Shown: positions 1 to 5,803, numbered from the stretch's first letter. The stretch: DNA of 6,715 bases from Gammaproteobacteria bacterium UBA2955 (GCA_002348825.1 DEBN01000047.1:1-6715), one strand, 5' to 3'. Numbers and translations are program-made. Notes: a model not told the origin generated them from the letters alone.

Positions 1-2
1 CG

Positions 3-110
3 GTGAAGTTCGCGAGTCTGGTGTCCAAGGTGCTCCGTCCGCTTTACTCGGTGCCTTTGTGGTTGGCGCGCGAGTTGTGCTTACAACTGCCGAAGAAAAA
101 GCTGAGGGCA
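3..110 (+). CDS. possible C-terminal end of an unrecognised upstream gene (partial)
   Basis: The reading frame is open from the left edge to TGA at 108-110 and gives about 35 residues, rich in Leu, Val and Lys, ending LPKKKLRA. About 28 of its 36 codons end in G or C. The competing frame, open from position 2 to 256, has only about a third G/C at third positions over the same stretch and yields low-complexity Gly/Ser-rich sequence, so I prefer this frame. A weak terminator-like hairpin starts 45 bases after the stop, which fits a + strand gene ending here. I do not recognise the family. The tail mixes hydrophobic and basic residues, and nothing more can be said from so short a piece. The true start would lie outside the window. 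Confidence 0.35.
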
Positions 111-154
111 TGACGCATTTCGCTGGGTCCGATCTGGCAGCTGCGCTAGACGCT

Positions 155-182
155 ATAGGTTCATGCAACCCTATTGGTTTTT
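155..182 (+). terminator. weak intrinsic terminator-like hairpin
   Basis: ATAGGTT (155-161) pairs with AACC-TAT (167-174, one bulged C at 171) around a 5-base loop. Four bases later comes a run of five T (178-182). The stem is short and A/U-rich, so termination would be inefficient. Its position just downstream of the stop at 110 is its main support. Confidence 0.3.
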
Positions 183-220
183 CTGGGCTGAACATTCGAA
201 GTTGGCAAAGCGCGTATACA

Positions 221-255
221 CAGTCGGGCTCGGGGCATCCGTCCGGGTTCGGCTG
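221..255 (+). repeat. 13-bp inverted repeat / RNA hairpin with G-U wobbles
   Basis: The arm 221-233 (CAGTCGGGCTCGG) pairs with 243-255 (CCGGGTTCGGCTG) over 13 consecutive pairs around a 9-base loop. Nine pairs are Watson-Crick and four are G-U when read as + strand RNA. On the - strand the same four positions become A-C mismatches, so the fold is better as a + strand transcript. No T-tract follows, so it is not a standard intrinsic terminator. It could be a transcript-end stabiliser of the upstream gene, a decayed intergenic palindrome, or a leader element of the hydrolase mRNA. I see no recognisable gene in 111-383. Confidence 0.4.
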
Positions 256-370
256 ACACTGCAGTTTAAACCTTACCCTGCCTGACGATGCACCTAGGCG
301 ATGGATGGGCTCGTGTTTCTCTCGGCCAATAAATTGTTCTCTTTCTGTTACGCTGTCGAGCTTGTTACAC

Positions 371-376
371 GGGGAG
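371..376 (+). promoter_or_regulatory. Shine-Dalgarno site that selects a TTG start
   Basis: GGGGAG (371-376) lies 7 bases before TTG at 384 but only 2 bases before an out-of-frame ATG at 379. That ATG would encode just six residues before TAG at 397-399. The spacing therefore favours TTG as the start of the hydrolase. The in-frame stop at 330-332 and the lack of an ATG or GTG between it and 384 agree. Confidence 0.6.
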
Positions 377-383
377 AGATGAG

Positions 384-1337
384 TTGGAAATTGTTTTAGA
401 TCCGGAATTGCAAGCCGTTGTTGATGCCGCCGCGGCAGCTAACCCGAATCCGCCAGATGTTACGAAGCTGCCCATCGAAATGTTTCGGGCGGGTTATGTC
501 ATGGTGAGTCAGCAGGGTTCGTTGACAGATATCGCATGTGACGCCACTACAGATATCGAGGTACCCGGCGCTGCTGGAAACATCGGTGCGCGTCTTTATG
601 TGCCGGCGGGAAGCGGCGATACGGTGCTGCCGGGTCTTATTTTTATTCATGGCGGTGGCTTTATGATCGGCAATCTAGATAGCCATGACAGCGTCTGCAG
701 ACAGTTGGCTAATGGCGCTCAGTGTCGGGTGATCGCTTTGGATTATCGGCTTGCTCCAGAACATAAATACCCGGCTGCGGTGGAAGATTGCATTGCCGCC
801 GCAACGCATATCATCCAGTCAGCGGCTGACTATGGTATGGATCCGAGCCGCCTCGCGGTCGGCGGCGACAGCGCGGGTGGAAACTTGTCGGCTGTTTTGA
901 GCAATCACTTTGCAGCCGCAGGCCTCAAACCATTTGTAATGCAACTTTTGATTTATCCGGGTACGGACCACGGGGTGGAAACGGAATCTCGACGCCAGCT
1001 GCAAGAGGGGGTAACTCTCGACAGGAAGGTGCTTGAATACTTTTACGAGGGATATTTGGGTGGCCTCGATGTGGACATGGATGACCCGCGCTTGAGCCCT
1101 GCGAAAGCACGAAGCTTCGAGGGTGTTGCTCCGGCGCACATTGTGACGGCGCAATACGATCCCCTGCGCGATGAAGGTAGAGATTATGGCGAACTGCTAA
1201 AAGCCGCTGGGGTTGAGGTCAGCTATAAATGCTATCAGGGACTTATGCATGGCTTCGTCTGCCAGACCGGAGTTGTGACCTCGGCGAAAAATGCCGTTGA
1301 TGACATGGCGTCAGTTCTCGCGCAGGCGTTTAAGTAA
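384..1337 (+). CDS. alpha/beta hydrolase, hormone-sensitive lipase-like (family IV) esterase
   Basis: This 317-residue protein should hydrolyse carboxylic esters, probably short-chain acyl esters, in the cytoplasm; no signal peptide is visible. The full family IV pattern is present: an N-terminal cap segment beginning LDPELQAVVDA (residues 5-15), the oxyanion-hole motif HGGGF (89-93), the nucleophile elbow GDSAGG with Ser163, the acid Asp259 in YDPLRDEG, and the base His289 in MHGF. Length is normal for the family (about 310-320). The start is TTG, chosen because a Shine-Dalgarno sits 7 bases upstream and because family members typically begin just before LDPELQ. No convincing sigma-70 promoter was found upstream. 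The gene converges on the nuclease gene across a shared terminator, so it appears to be a single-gene unit. The natural substrate cannot be read from sequence. Family assignment is secure; ester specificity is inference. Confidence 0.93.
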   Translation: MEIVLDPELQAVVDAAAAANPNPPDVTKLPIEMFRAGYVMVSQQGSLTDIACDATTDIEVPGAAGNIGARLYVPAGSGDTVLPGLIFIHGGGFMIGNLDSHDSVCRQLANGAQCRVIALDYRLAPEHKYPAAVEDCIAAATHIIQSAADYGMDPSRLAVGGDSAGGNLSAVLSNHFAAAGLKPFVMQLLIYPGTDHGVETESRRQLQEGVTLDRKVLEYFYEGYLGGLDVDMDDPRLSPAKARSFEGVAPAHIVTAQYDPLRDEGRDYGELLKAAGVEVSYKCYQGLMHGFVCQTGVVTSAKNAVDDMASVLAQAFK

Positions 1338-1352
1338 GCGCATGAAAGGTTT

Positions 1353-1385
1353 GAAAACCCTGGGGCTTCACGCCCCGGGGTTTTC
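1353..1385. terminator. strong bidirectional terminator between convergent genes
   Basis: A 14-bp stem (1353-1366 with 1372-1385, one G-U pair) closes a 5-base loop, TTCAC. The base of the stem is GAAAACCC paired with GGGTTTTC, so each strand ends the hairpin in a U run. It lies 15 bases after the hydrolase stop and 8 bases after the nuclease stop, and can serve both. Confidence 0.88.
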
Positions 1386-1393
1386 ATCGAACG

Positions 1394-2230
1394 TTAACTT
1401 TTTAGCTCTAGCGCCTTAATCATCTCGTTGGCATAGCGCCCGACATCGCAGCCGCTGTAGTTGTCGCCTTTTGGGGTATGTTCGGGACAGGCTCGTGTCT
1501 GCATCAGGAATTCCCGTATTTCTAACAGGGTGGGCTCTACCCAGCTGGTATTCGCTGTATAAGGAATGATCGACGTAGCAAATTGCATCCACGCGACCGC
1601 TGGATTGTCATCTATCAGCATGCCACTGATGTCTTTGTGTTGTGCGTCGACATAGACAAAGTAGCCGATGTCCGAAACATCAAAGCCTTTTTGTCTGGCT
1701 ACCCAGACGTACATGTCCATCTGACGCTTGTAGCTGATTTTCCACGGGTCATTTAGGGAAACAGGCTTCTTTTCGTATTTGCCGGGGCTGCGGGTGCCTT
1801 GTGCCGTGCTTTTGTAATCGACGATATGGATCTGACCGGATTTGGTATTTAGGAAAACATCGTCCAATCCGCCGCCCAGTTTAATGTTCGACGGGACATG
1901 CACCGTATTGAAGTAACTGTCGTTGGCGCCGTAATGCAGTGAGTTCGTCCATTTTTCGAGATTTTCGTGCGCAAAGGGAATGAGATGGTCGAGCCCATGG
2001 GCAGACCACAAAGGTAATGTGCTTGTGCCTCTTACCGCATCAGCGTCGCGCTTCAAGAGTATGTCTGTGGTGGTGTTTATCGTAAACGAAGGAATCTCTG
2101 GCGGCTTCACGCGATGAATCTGCTCAAGCCAGAAACAAGCTTTACATCGAATATAGTTTTCGATCCTCGATCTGGACAGTTCGTAAGGCGCCGGGTTTTC
2201 GGGGTTGAAAGCGCCTCTGTGTCTGGCCAT
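1394..2230 (-). CDS. stand-alone PD-(D/E)XK nuclease-fold protein with probable Fe-S cluster cysteines
   Basis: This 278-residue protein resembles the RecB/Cas4-type PD-(D/E)XK superfamily. Visible motifs, numbered from the ATG at 2230: LSRSRIENYIRCKAC near residues 18-32; FTINTTTDILLKRD (49-62); GGGLDDVF with candidate metal ligands Asp123/Asp124 (119-126); the core VDYKST with Asp138 and Lys140; and Gln170-x3-Tyr174, the QxxxY helix motif of RecB-like nucleases. Cys29 and Cys32 near the N-terminus and Cys248 and Cys261 near the C-terminus could hold an iron-sulfur cluster, as in Cas4 and AddB, though the spacing differs. There is no helicase domain and no cas, rec or restriction gene beside it. 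ATG 2230 is preferred over GTG 2236 because GAGG lies 5 bases upstream of the ATG and the GTG overlaps it. A DNA-end or DNA-repair role is possible, but substrate and pathway are unknown. Fold is confident; nuclease activity is inferred from intact catalytic residues. Confidence 0.85.
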   Translation of the reverse strand: MARHRGAFNPENPAPYELSRSRIENYIRCKACFWLEQIHRVKPPEIPSFTINTTTDILLKRDADAVRGTSTLPLWSAHGLDHLIPFAHENLEKWTNSLHYGANDSYFNTVHVPSNIKLGGGLDDVFLNTKSGQIHIVDYKSTAQGTRSPGKYEKKPVSLNDPWKISYKRQMDMYVWVARQKGFDVSDIGYFVYVDAQHKDISGMLIDDNPAVAWMQFATSIIPYTANTSWVEPTLLEIREFLMQTRACPEHTPKGDNYSGCDVGRYANEMIKALELKS

Positions 2231-2235
2231 GCGCA

Positions 2236-2239
2236 CCTC
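2236..2239 (-). promoter_or_regulatory. Shine-Dalgarno site selecting ATG 2230
   Basis: Read on the - strand, CGAGGTGCGC precedes ATG at 2230-2228. The GAGG core is 5 bases from this ATG. The alternative GTG start at 2236-2234 shares a base with the core and has no site of its own, so the ATG should be the main start. Confidence 0.6.
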
Positions 2240-2255
2240 GTTTGGCAGATCTACG

Positions 2256-2276
2256 CCGTCGTGAGTTTCGCGACGG
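2256..2276 (-). other. small GC-rich hairpin in the nuclease 5' leader
   Basis: CCGTCG (2256-2261) pairs with CGACGG (2271-2276) around a 9-base loop. It lies between the proposed promoter and the ribosome binding site of the nuclease gene. Six G/C-rich pairs could fold in the leader RNA. There is no T-run, so it is not a terminator, and any regulatory role is speculative. Confidence 0.25.
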
Positions 2277-2296
2277 ACTGCTGAATGTTAACCCGA

Positions 2297-2325
2297 AAAA
2301 TAGGCCCAGCATTCGCTGCTGTCCA
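2297..2325 (-). promoter_or_regulatory. candidate sigma-70 promoter for the nuclease gene
   Basis: On the - strand, TGGACA (2325-2320, five of six matches to TTGACA) is followed after exactly 17 bases by TATTTT (2302-2297, four of six to TATAAT). Transcription would start near 2290, giving a leader of about 60 bases before ATG 2230. No strong terminator is visible between the dehydrogenase stop (2352) and this site, so read-through from upstream is also possible. Confidence 0.45.
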
Positions 2326-2351
2326 GATAGAAATTTGCGCGGTTTAGGTGA

Positions 2352-3485
2352 CTACTTAGGTGTCAGCTTTAACAGACGCCCCTGACTATTGCCGCGTTCG
2401 TCTTCGAGTAGCCAGATCGCCCCGTCAGGCCCTTCGATGGCGCTGCGTATTCGCGCGTTCATATTGTATCGCGCTATCTCTTCGGCGCTGTCGCCGTCAA
2501 TACCGATCAGTACTAGGGCTTGAGAGCGTAACCCCGAGGCAAGGGCGTGTCCGCGCCAGGCCTTGAACGACTTGCCCTGCACAAACGACAGATGCGCCGG
2601 CGAAATTGAAGGCACCCAACTGACCTTGGGCGCTTCGAACTCTGGTCTTGTCGCGTGGTCGGGGATCGGCCGGCCATCGTAGTGTTTGCCGTCAGATACC
2701 TCGGGATAGCCGTAATTGCGGCCTCTGTGGATTAGGTTGAGCTCGTCTCCGTCCAGGGGCCCCATTTCGATAACCCACAATTGCCCCTGCAGATCCTGAG
2801 CAACGCCGAGCGGATTGCGGTGCCCAAGTGACCAGATTTCGTCATAGACGCCAATGTTGTCGACCAATGGATTGTCGGCTCTGTAGCTTGCGAAGGGATT
2901 GTCAGCGGGCACCGTGCCGTCATCGCGCAGTCGCAGCACCTTACCCACGTTCGACTGCATGTCTTGGGCCGGGGTGAATTTTTGGCGGTCCCCCGAGGTG
3001 ATCCAAAGAAAGCCTTGATTATCGAACAAGATGCGATGTCCGTAGTGACCGTACCCGAGCATCTTCGGATATTGACGCCAGATCACTTGGAAATCTCTGA
3101 GGATCGGTCGTCGCGCGTCGATATCGACTTTGCCGCGGCCAACCACGGCGCCTCGAGTGCCGTCGCTCGCTGATTCGACGTAGCTGATATACACCAAGCC
3201 GTTGTTCAGGAAGTCTGGGTGCACCGCAACATCACCCAGACCGCCCTGTCCGCCATAGCCCACATCGGGCAGCCCGTTTACAGAACGCTTATTGCCGTCA
3301 CGATCAACGATCAGCAGCCGGCCTTTTTTTTCCGTGACCAGCATTCGGTCGTCGGGCAAAAAGGCCATGGCCCAGGGTTCATCGAATGCGGTGACGGGTT
3401 CGACAGCAAAAGGCAAATCCTTCGTGGCGTGGGCGCTCCACGCCAGAGCTGAGAGTAAAGTTACGGCTAAAAGTTGCGTTTTCAT
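2352..3485 (-). CDS. periplasmic PQQ-dependent aldose sugar dehydrogenase (GSDH family, YliI/Asd-like)
   Basis: This 377-residue exported protein should be a six-bladed beta-propeller quinoprotein that oxidises aldose sugars in the periplasm using pyrroloquinoline quinone and Ca2+. The signal peptide is clear: MK, a hydrophobic stretch, and a probable cut after AHA at residue 20. Family motifs in order: EPWAMAFLPDDRMLVTEK (36-53), GGQGGLGDVAVHPDF (78-92), GHYGHRI (146-152) with His147 as candidate catalytic base, GDR (165-167), NVGKVLRLRDDG (179-190), LGHRNPLG with Arg223 (220-227), GPLDGDELN (242-250), NYGYPEVSDG (257-266), and RIRSAIEGPDGAIWLLED near the end. Length matches E. coli YliI (about 371). 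GAGGA lies 9 bases before the ATG. Two sites deviate from the usual text: GHR where many members have GGR or GSR, and GPLDGDE for GPRGGDE. No pqq synthesis genes are in the window, so cofactor supply is unknown. Substrate and electron acceptor are not predictable. Confidence 0.92.
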   Translation of the reverse strand: MKTQLLAVTLLSALAWSAHATKDLPFAVEPVTAFDEPWAMAFLPDDRMLVTEKKGRLLIVDRDGNKRSVNGLPDVGYGGQGGLGDVAVHPDFLNNGLVYISYVESASDGTRGAVVGRGKVDIDARRPILRDFQVIWRQYPKMLGYGHYGHRILFDNQGFLWITSGDRQKFTPAQDMQSNVGKVLRLRDDGTVPADNPFASYRADNPLVDNIGVYDEIWSLGHRNPLGVAQDLQGQLWVIEMGPLDGDELNLIHRGRNYGYPEVSDGKHYDGRPIPDHATRPEFEAPKVSWVPSISPAHLSFVQGKSFKAWRGHALASGLRSQALVLIGIDGDSAEEIARYNMNARIRSAIEGPDGAIWLLEDERGNSQGRLLKLTPK

Positions 3486-3570
3486 TGCAAGCTGTCCTCA
3501 AGTAGATGCAGAAAGCTTACACCCTGTGGCGTGAACTGGAAGTCACGATATGACGTTGCGAGGCAGCGTT

Positions 3571-3598
3571 ACCGTTCACGGCCTATGTGAAAAACGGT
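3571..3598. repeat. interrupted inverted repeat in the divergent region
   Basis: ACCGTTCAC (3571-3579) is mirrored by GTG (3587-3589) and AACGGT (3593-3598). That gives nine complementary pairs, with three extra A in the right arm. The right arm runs into the tandem repeat that starts at 3597. It could be an operator or a transcript hairpin. Confidence 0.3.
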
Positions 3599-3612
3599 TA
3601 TTACGTTATTAC
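3597..3612. repeat. perfect tandem 8-bp repeat GTTATTAC x2
   Basis: GTTATTAC occurs twice head to tail (3597-3604, 3605-3612) midway between the divergent starts. Flanking bases make GGTTATTACGTTATTACC, which also has partial dyad symmetry about the central ACGT. Such a site fits a dimeric regulator, but no function can be assigned. Confidence 0.45.
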
Positions 3613-3694
3613 CCAAAAGCGCAAACTTTTTTTTGACGCCGGCTAAACTATCCCGAGGACTAAACTTCACATTCACACGAATTAGGTTGATTTC

Positions 3695-5029
3695 ATGAAA
3701 CGCTTTATTTTGATTCTTTTTGCGATGTTCGGTAGCCAGCAGGTTATGGCCGACGAAACGTGCATGTCGCCGTACATTCAGAAAATTGTTGGCCAAGAGG
3801 ATTTTGTTTACGTCTGGACTCTGGGCATCGAGGGCATAGGCGATGAGCAGGATAAGCTTGTGACGATTTCGGTAAATCCGGCGTCTCAGACCTATGGGCA
3901 AGTAGTAAGTTCGCTGTCTGTTGGCGGCAGGAACGAGGCGCATCACTCGGGGTTGACCGATGACCGACGCTTTCTATGGGCCAGTGGTCTATCTTCCAGC
4001 AAGATATTCATTTTTGATGTACACACCGATCCGGCGCGTCCCACCCTGCATAAGACCATCGACAACTTTGTGGAGCAGTCTGGCGGTGTAGTAGGCCCTC
4101 ATACTTCGTACGCGCTGCCGGGTCGTATCCTCATTACGGGTCTATCAAACAACCGAGACTCCGGTGGCGAGACCGGTTTAGTGGAATATACAAACTCCGG
4201 CGAATACATCGCCACACATTGGATGCCGAAGGATGGAGCATTGCGCGGGGCCGTGAAATCCGGTCAGTTCGCTGATGGATACGGATACGATGTACGTGCA
4301 TTGCCACGTAGAAATATTCTCATGACCTCCTCGTTTACCGGCTTAAAGAACTATATGACGGATCTTGGCGAACTCCTTGCCGATGCCGAAGCGATGAGTA
4401 ACTTTGGCAATACAGTCGCAGTTTGGGACTTACACAGCCGTAAGCCTAAGAAAATACTCGATGTGCCAGGAGCGCCGCTGGAAATCCGCTGTGCGTGGGG
4501 GTCGGATAATAACTATTGTTTTACCACTACGGCGCTGACTTCTGAGATTTGGCTGATCTACGAAAAAGACAACGACTGGTTTTCGCAGAAGGTAGCGGAT
4601 ATCGCTGATGCGTCGAAAGTGCCATTGCCGGTAGATATTTCAATCTCTGCCGATGACCAACTGCTCTGGGTGAATACTTGGAACGACGGCACCACGAGAT
4701 TGTTTGATATCTCTGATCCCTTCGAGCCAAAGCTTAAAAGTGAGACGCGTATTGGCGAGCAGGTCAACATGGTCTCCCAGAGTTGGGACGGCAAGCGTCT
4801 TTATTACACATCGTCGCTGCTAGAAATGTGGGACAAAAAGGCGCCCGCAGGCGAGGACCTGCAATATTTCAAAATCTACAATTTTGAGGATGGAAAGCTC
4901 AACCACAAAGGCACGATAGACTTCATTGCCGAAGGACTAGGCTATCCTCACCAGATGCGTTTCGGTGCCTACGCACTTTATGGTATGCAAACGCCCGAGC
5001 AAAAAAATATGTTTGCCCAGCGGCAGTGA
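3695..5029 (+). CDS. exported SBP56-family protein, putative copper-dependent methanethiol oxidase (MtoX-like)
   Basis: This 444-residue protein belongs to the SBP56/selenium-binding protein family. The bacterial MtoX member oxidises methanethiol with O2 to formaldehyde, H2S and H2O2 in the periplasm and carries copper. Residues 1-19 form a signal peptide (MKRF, hydrophobic core, cut after VMA). Family landmarks: NEAHHSG (80-86), GPHTSYA (134-140), GYDVRALPRRNILMTSSF (197-214), FGNTVAVWDL (237-246), PLEIRCAW (261-268), LPVDISISADDQLLWVNTW (311-329), LFDISDP (336-342) and PHQMRFG (418-424). His83, His84, His136 and His419 are the candidate metal ligands. Unlike canonical SBP56, the segment after HHSG passes directly into TDDRRFLWASGL, lacking the CSSC stretch, and residues 197-200 read GYDV rather than GYDF. 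It is therefore a shorter, divergent member. Overlap with the SCO-type chaperone gene supports a copper enzyme. Family is secure; methanethiol as substrate is inference. Confidence 0.87.
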   Translation: MKRFILILFAMFGSQQVMADETCMSPYIQKIVGQEDFVYVWTLGIEGIGDEQDKLVTISVNPASQTYGQVVSSLSVGGRNEAHHSGLTDDRRFLWASGLSSSKIFIFDVHTDPARPTLHKTIDNFVEQSGGVVGPHTSYALPGRILITGLSNNRDSGGETGLVEYTNSGEYIATHWMPKDGALRGAVKSGQFADGYGYDVRALPRRNILMTSSFTGLKNYMTDLGELLADAEAMSNFGNTVAVWDLHSRKPKKILDVPGAPLEIRCAWGSDNNYCFTTTALTSEIWLIYEKDNDWFSQKVADIADASKVPLPVDISISADDQLLWVNTWNDGTTRLFDISDPFEPKLKSETRIGEQVNMVSQSWDGKRLYYTSSLLEMWDKKAPAGEDLQYFKIYNFEDGKLNHKGTIDFIAEGLGYPHQMRFGAYALYGMQTPEQKNMFAQRQ

Positions 5030-5736
5030 TTTTTAGTTTGAAAAGAGCTGGGGCGGCAGCGCTGGCCATGCTGGCGGTGATTGGCCCCGTGGCAATGAGC
5101 CACGCATCAAGCATGAGTCGTCATCACCAAGCGGCGCCGGTGGCGGCGCCGGGTTATGGTGAACTCGGCTTTGCCCTGCCCGCCGTGGGTAGTTACCAAC
5201 GACCCAGAATAAGCTTTGCCGAAAACGGTAAGGTGGTGCAAAGCGACGGCCGCCAAACGACCCTGCATGCGCTGATGAGCGGCAAAGTAACGGTCTTAAG
5301 CTTCATATTTACGTCCTGTGGCGACGTAAATGGCTGTCCGTTAGCGAGCTACGTGCTCAATCGAGTGATGCAACGAGTCAGCGAAGACGCACGATTGGCC
5401 GATAAGATTCAGTTATTGTCCCTGAGCTTTGATCGAGCAAACGACAGCCCTGCTACGCTTCGAAAATACGCAGCGCAATTTGCAGCGGAGAAAAATCCCA
5501 GCTGGAAGTTCCTGACCACCCCCAGCGACGAAGATCTGGCGGGCATCTTGGAAAACTATAATCAATTCGTCATTCAGGACGTTAACGCACAGGGGGAGCC
5601 GATCGCGAGCTTTTCACACCTGTTGCGGGTTTATTTGATCGATGAAGAACAATTCATCCGCGAGGTTTATTCCGTATCGTTCTTGCACCCCGACATCATG
5701 CTCGCAGATGTGCAGACGATACTGCTCGACCAGTGA
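5026..5736 (+). CDS. exported SCO1/SenC-type copper chaperone, thioredoxin fold
   Basis: This 236-residue protein has a signal peptide or membrane anchor (residues 1-27, likely cut after SHA) and then a thioredoxin-like SCO domain. Key parts: VTVLSFIFTSC (88-98), Cys98 and Cys104 in CGDVNGCPL, LSLSFDRANDSPATLRKYA (131-149) and FSHLLRVYLID with His198, the third copper ligand of SCO proteins. The cysteines are CX5C, whereas classical SCO proteins have CX3C (CPDVCP), so two residues appear inserted between them. It probably loads copper into, or keeps reduced, the SBP56 protein encoded immediately upstream. The GTG start overlaps that gene's TGA (GTGA, 5026-5029) and has no Shine-Dalgarno, which points to translational coupling. 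An in-frame TTG at 5038 is an alternative start that keeps the signal peptide. A cytochrome oxidase assembly role is possible but not supported by neighbours. Confidence 0.88.
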   Translation: MIFSLKRAGAAALAMLAVIGPVAMSHASSMSRHHQAAPVAAPGYGELGFALPAVGSYQRPRISFAENGKVVQSDGRQTTLHALMSGKVTVLSFIFTSCGDVNGCPLASYVLNRVMQRVSEDARLADKIQLLSLSFDRANDSPATLRKYAAQFAAEKNPSWKFLTTPSDEDLAGILENYNQFVIQDVNAQGEPIASFSHLLRVYLIDEEQFIREVYSVSFLHPDIMLADVQTILLDQ

Positions 5737-5803
5737 TACGCGAGCAGATTGTGTCCAGAGCCGGCTTCCCAGCTGTCGTGGCGGATGTCTCCACAAACCT
5801 GAG

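Larger units (their letters stand above)
3486..3694. promoter_or_regulatory. divergent intergenic control region
   Basis: These 209 bases must hold the promoters for the leftward dehydrogenase and the rightward SBP56-SCO operon. The sequence is A/T-rich in its centre and contains a tandem 8-bp repeat, an interrupted inverted repeat and two copies of CTAAACT 17 bases apart (3643-3649, 3660-3666). TTGACG at 3633-3638 looks like a -35 element, but no good -10 lies 16-18 bases after it, so I do not assign a sigma-70 promoter. The SBP56 gene has only a weak ribosome site (AGG at 3684-3686, 8 bases before ATG). The clustered repeats suggest regulator binding, and the regulator is not encoded in the window. 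Confidence 0.5.

Noticed and set aside
2..256. Open frame from the left edge to TGA 254-256 (about 84 residues)
   Set aside because: Over the first 100 bases it has low G/C at third positions, and its product is Gly/Ser-rich with no recognisable motif. The frame ending at 110 looks more coding, and the 3' part of this one overlaps the 221-255 hairpin.
1394..2230. Cas4 of a CRISPR system
   Set aside because: There is no CRISPR array or cas1/cas2 in the window, the cysteine layout differs from Cas4, and the protein is longer than typical Cas4. Only the shared nuclease fold is supported.
3528..3545. Short dyad CGTGA...TCACG in the divergent region
   Set aside because: It has only five matched outer pairs with a mismatched centre, which is common by chance at this length.
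3633..3666. TTGACG (3633) with TAAACT (3661) as a sigma-70 promoter for the SBP56 gene
   Set aside because: The spacer is 22 bases, too long. No acceptable -10 lies 16-18 bases after TTGACG.
3569..3946. 125-residue open frame on the - strand over the SBP56 start and the divergent region
   Set aside because: It lies antisense to a well-supported signal-peptide gene, has no family resemblance, and covers the repeat-rich intergenic DNA. It is most likely a chance frame.
5722..5747. 7-bp stem CTGCTCG/CGAGCAG around the SCO stop codon, as a terminator
   Set aside because: The loop is 12 bases and is followed by ATTGTGTCC rather than a T-run, so intrinsic termination is not supported. It may only be a weak end-of-message fold.
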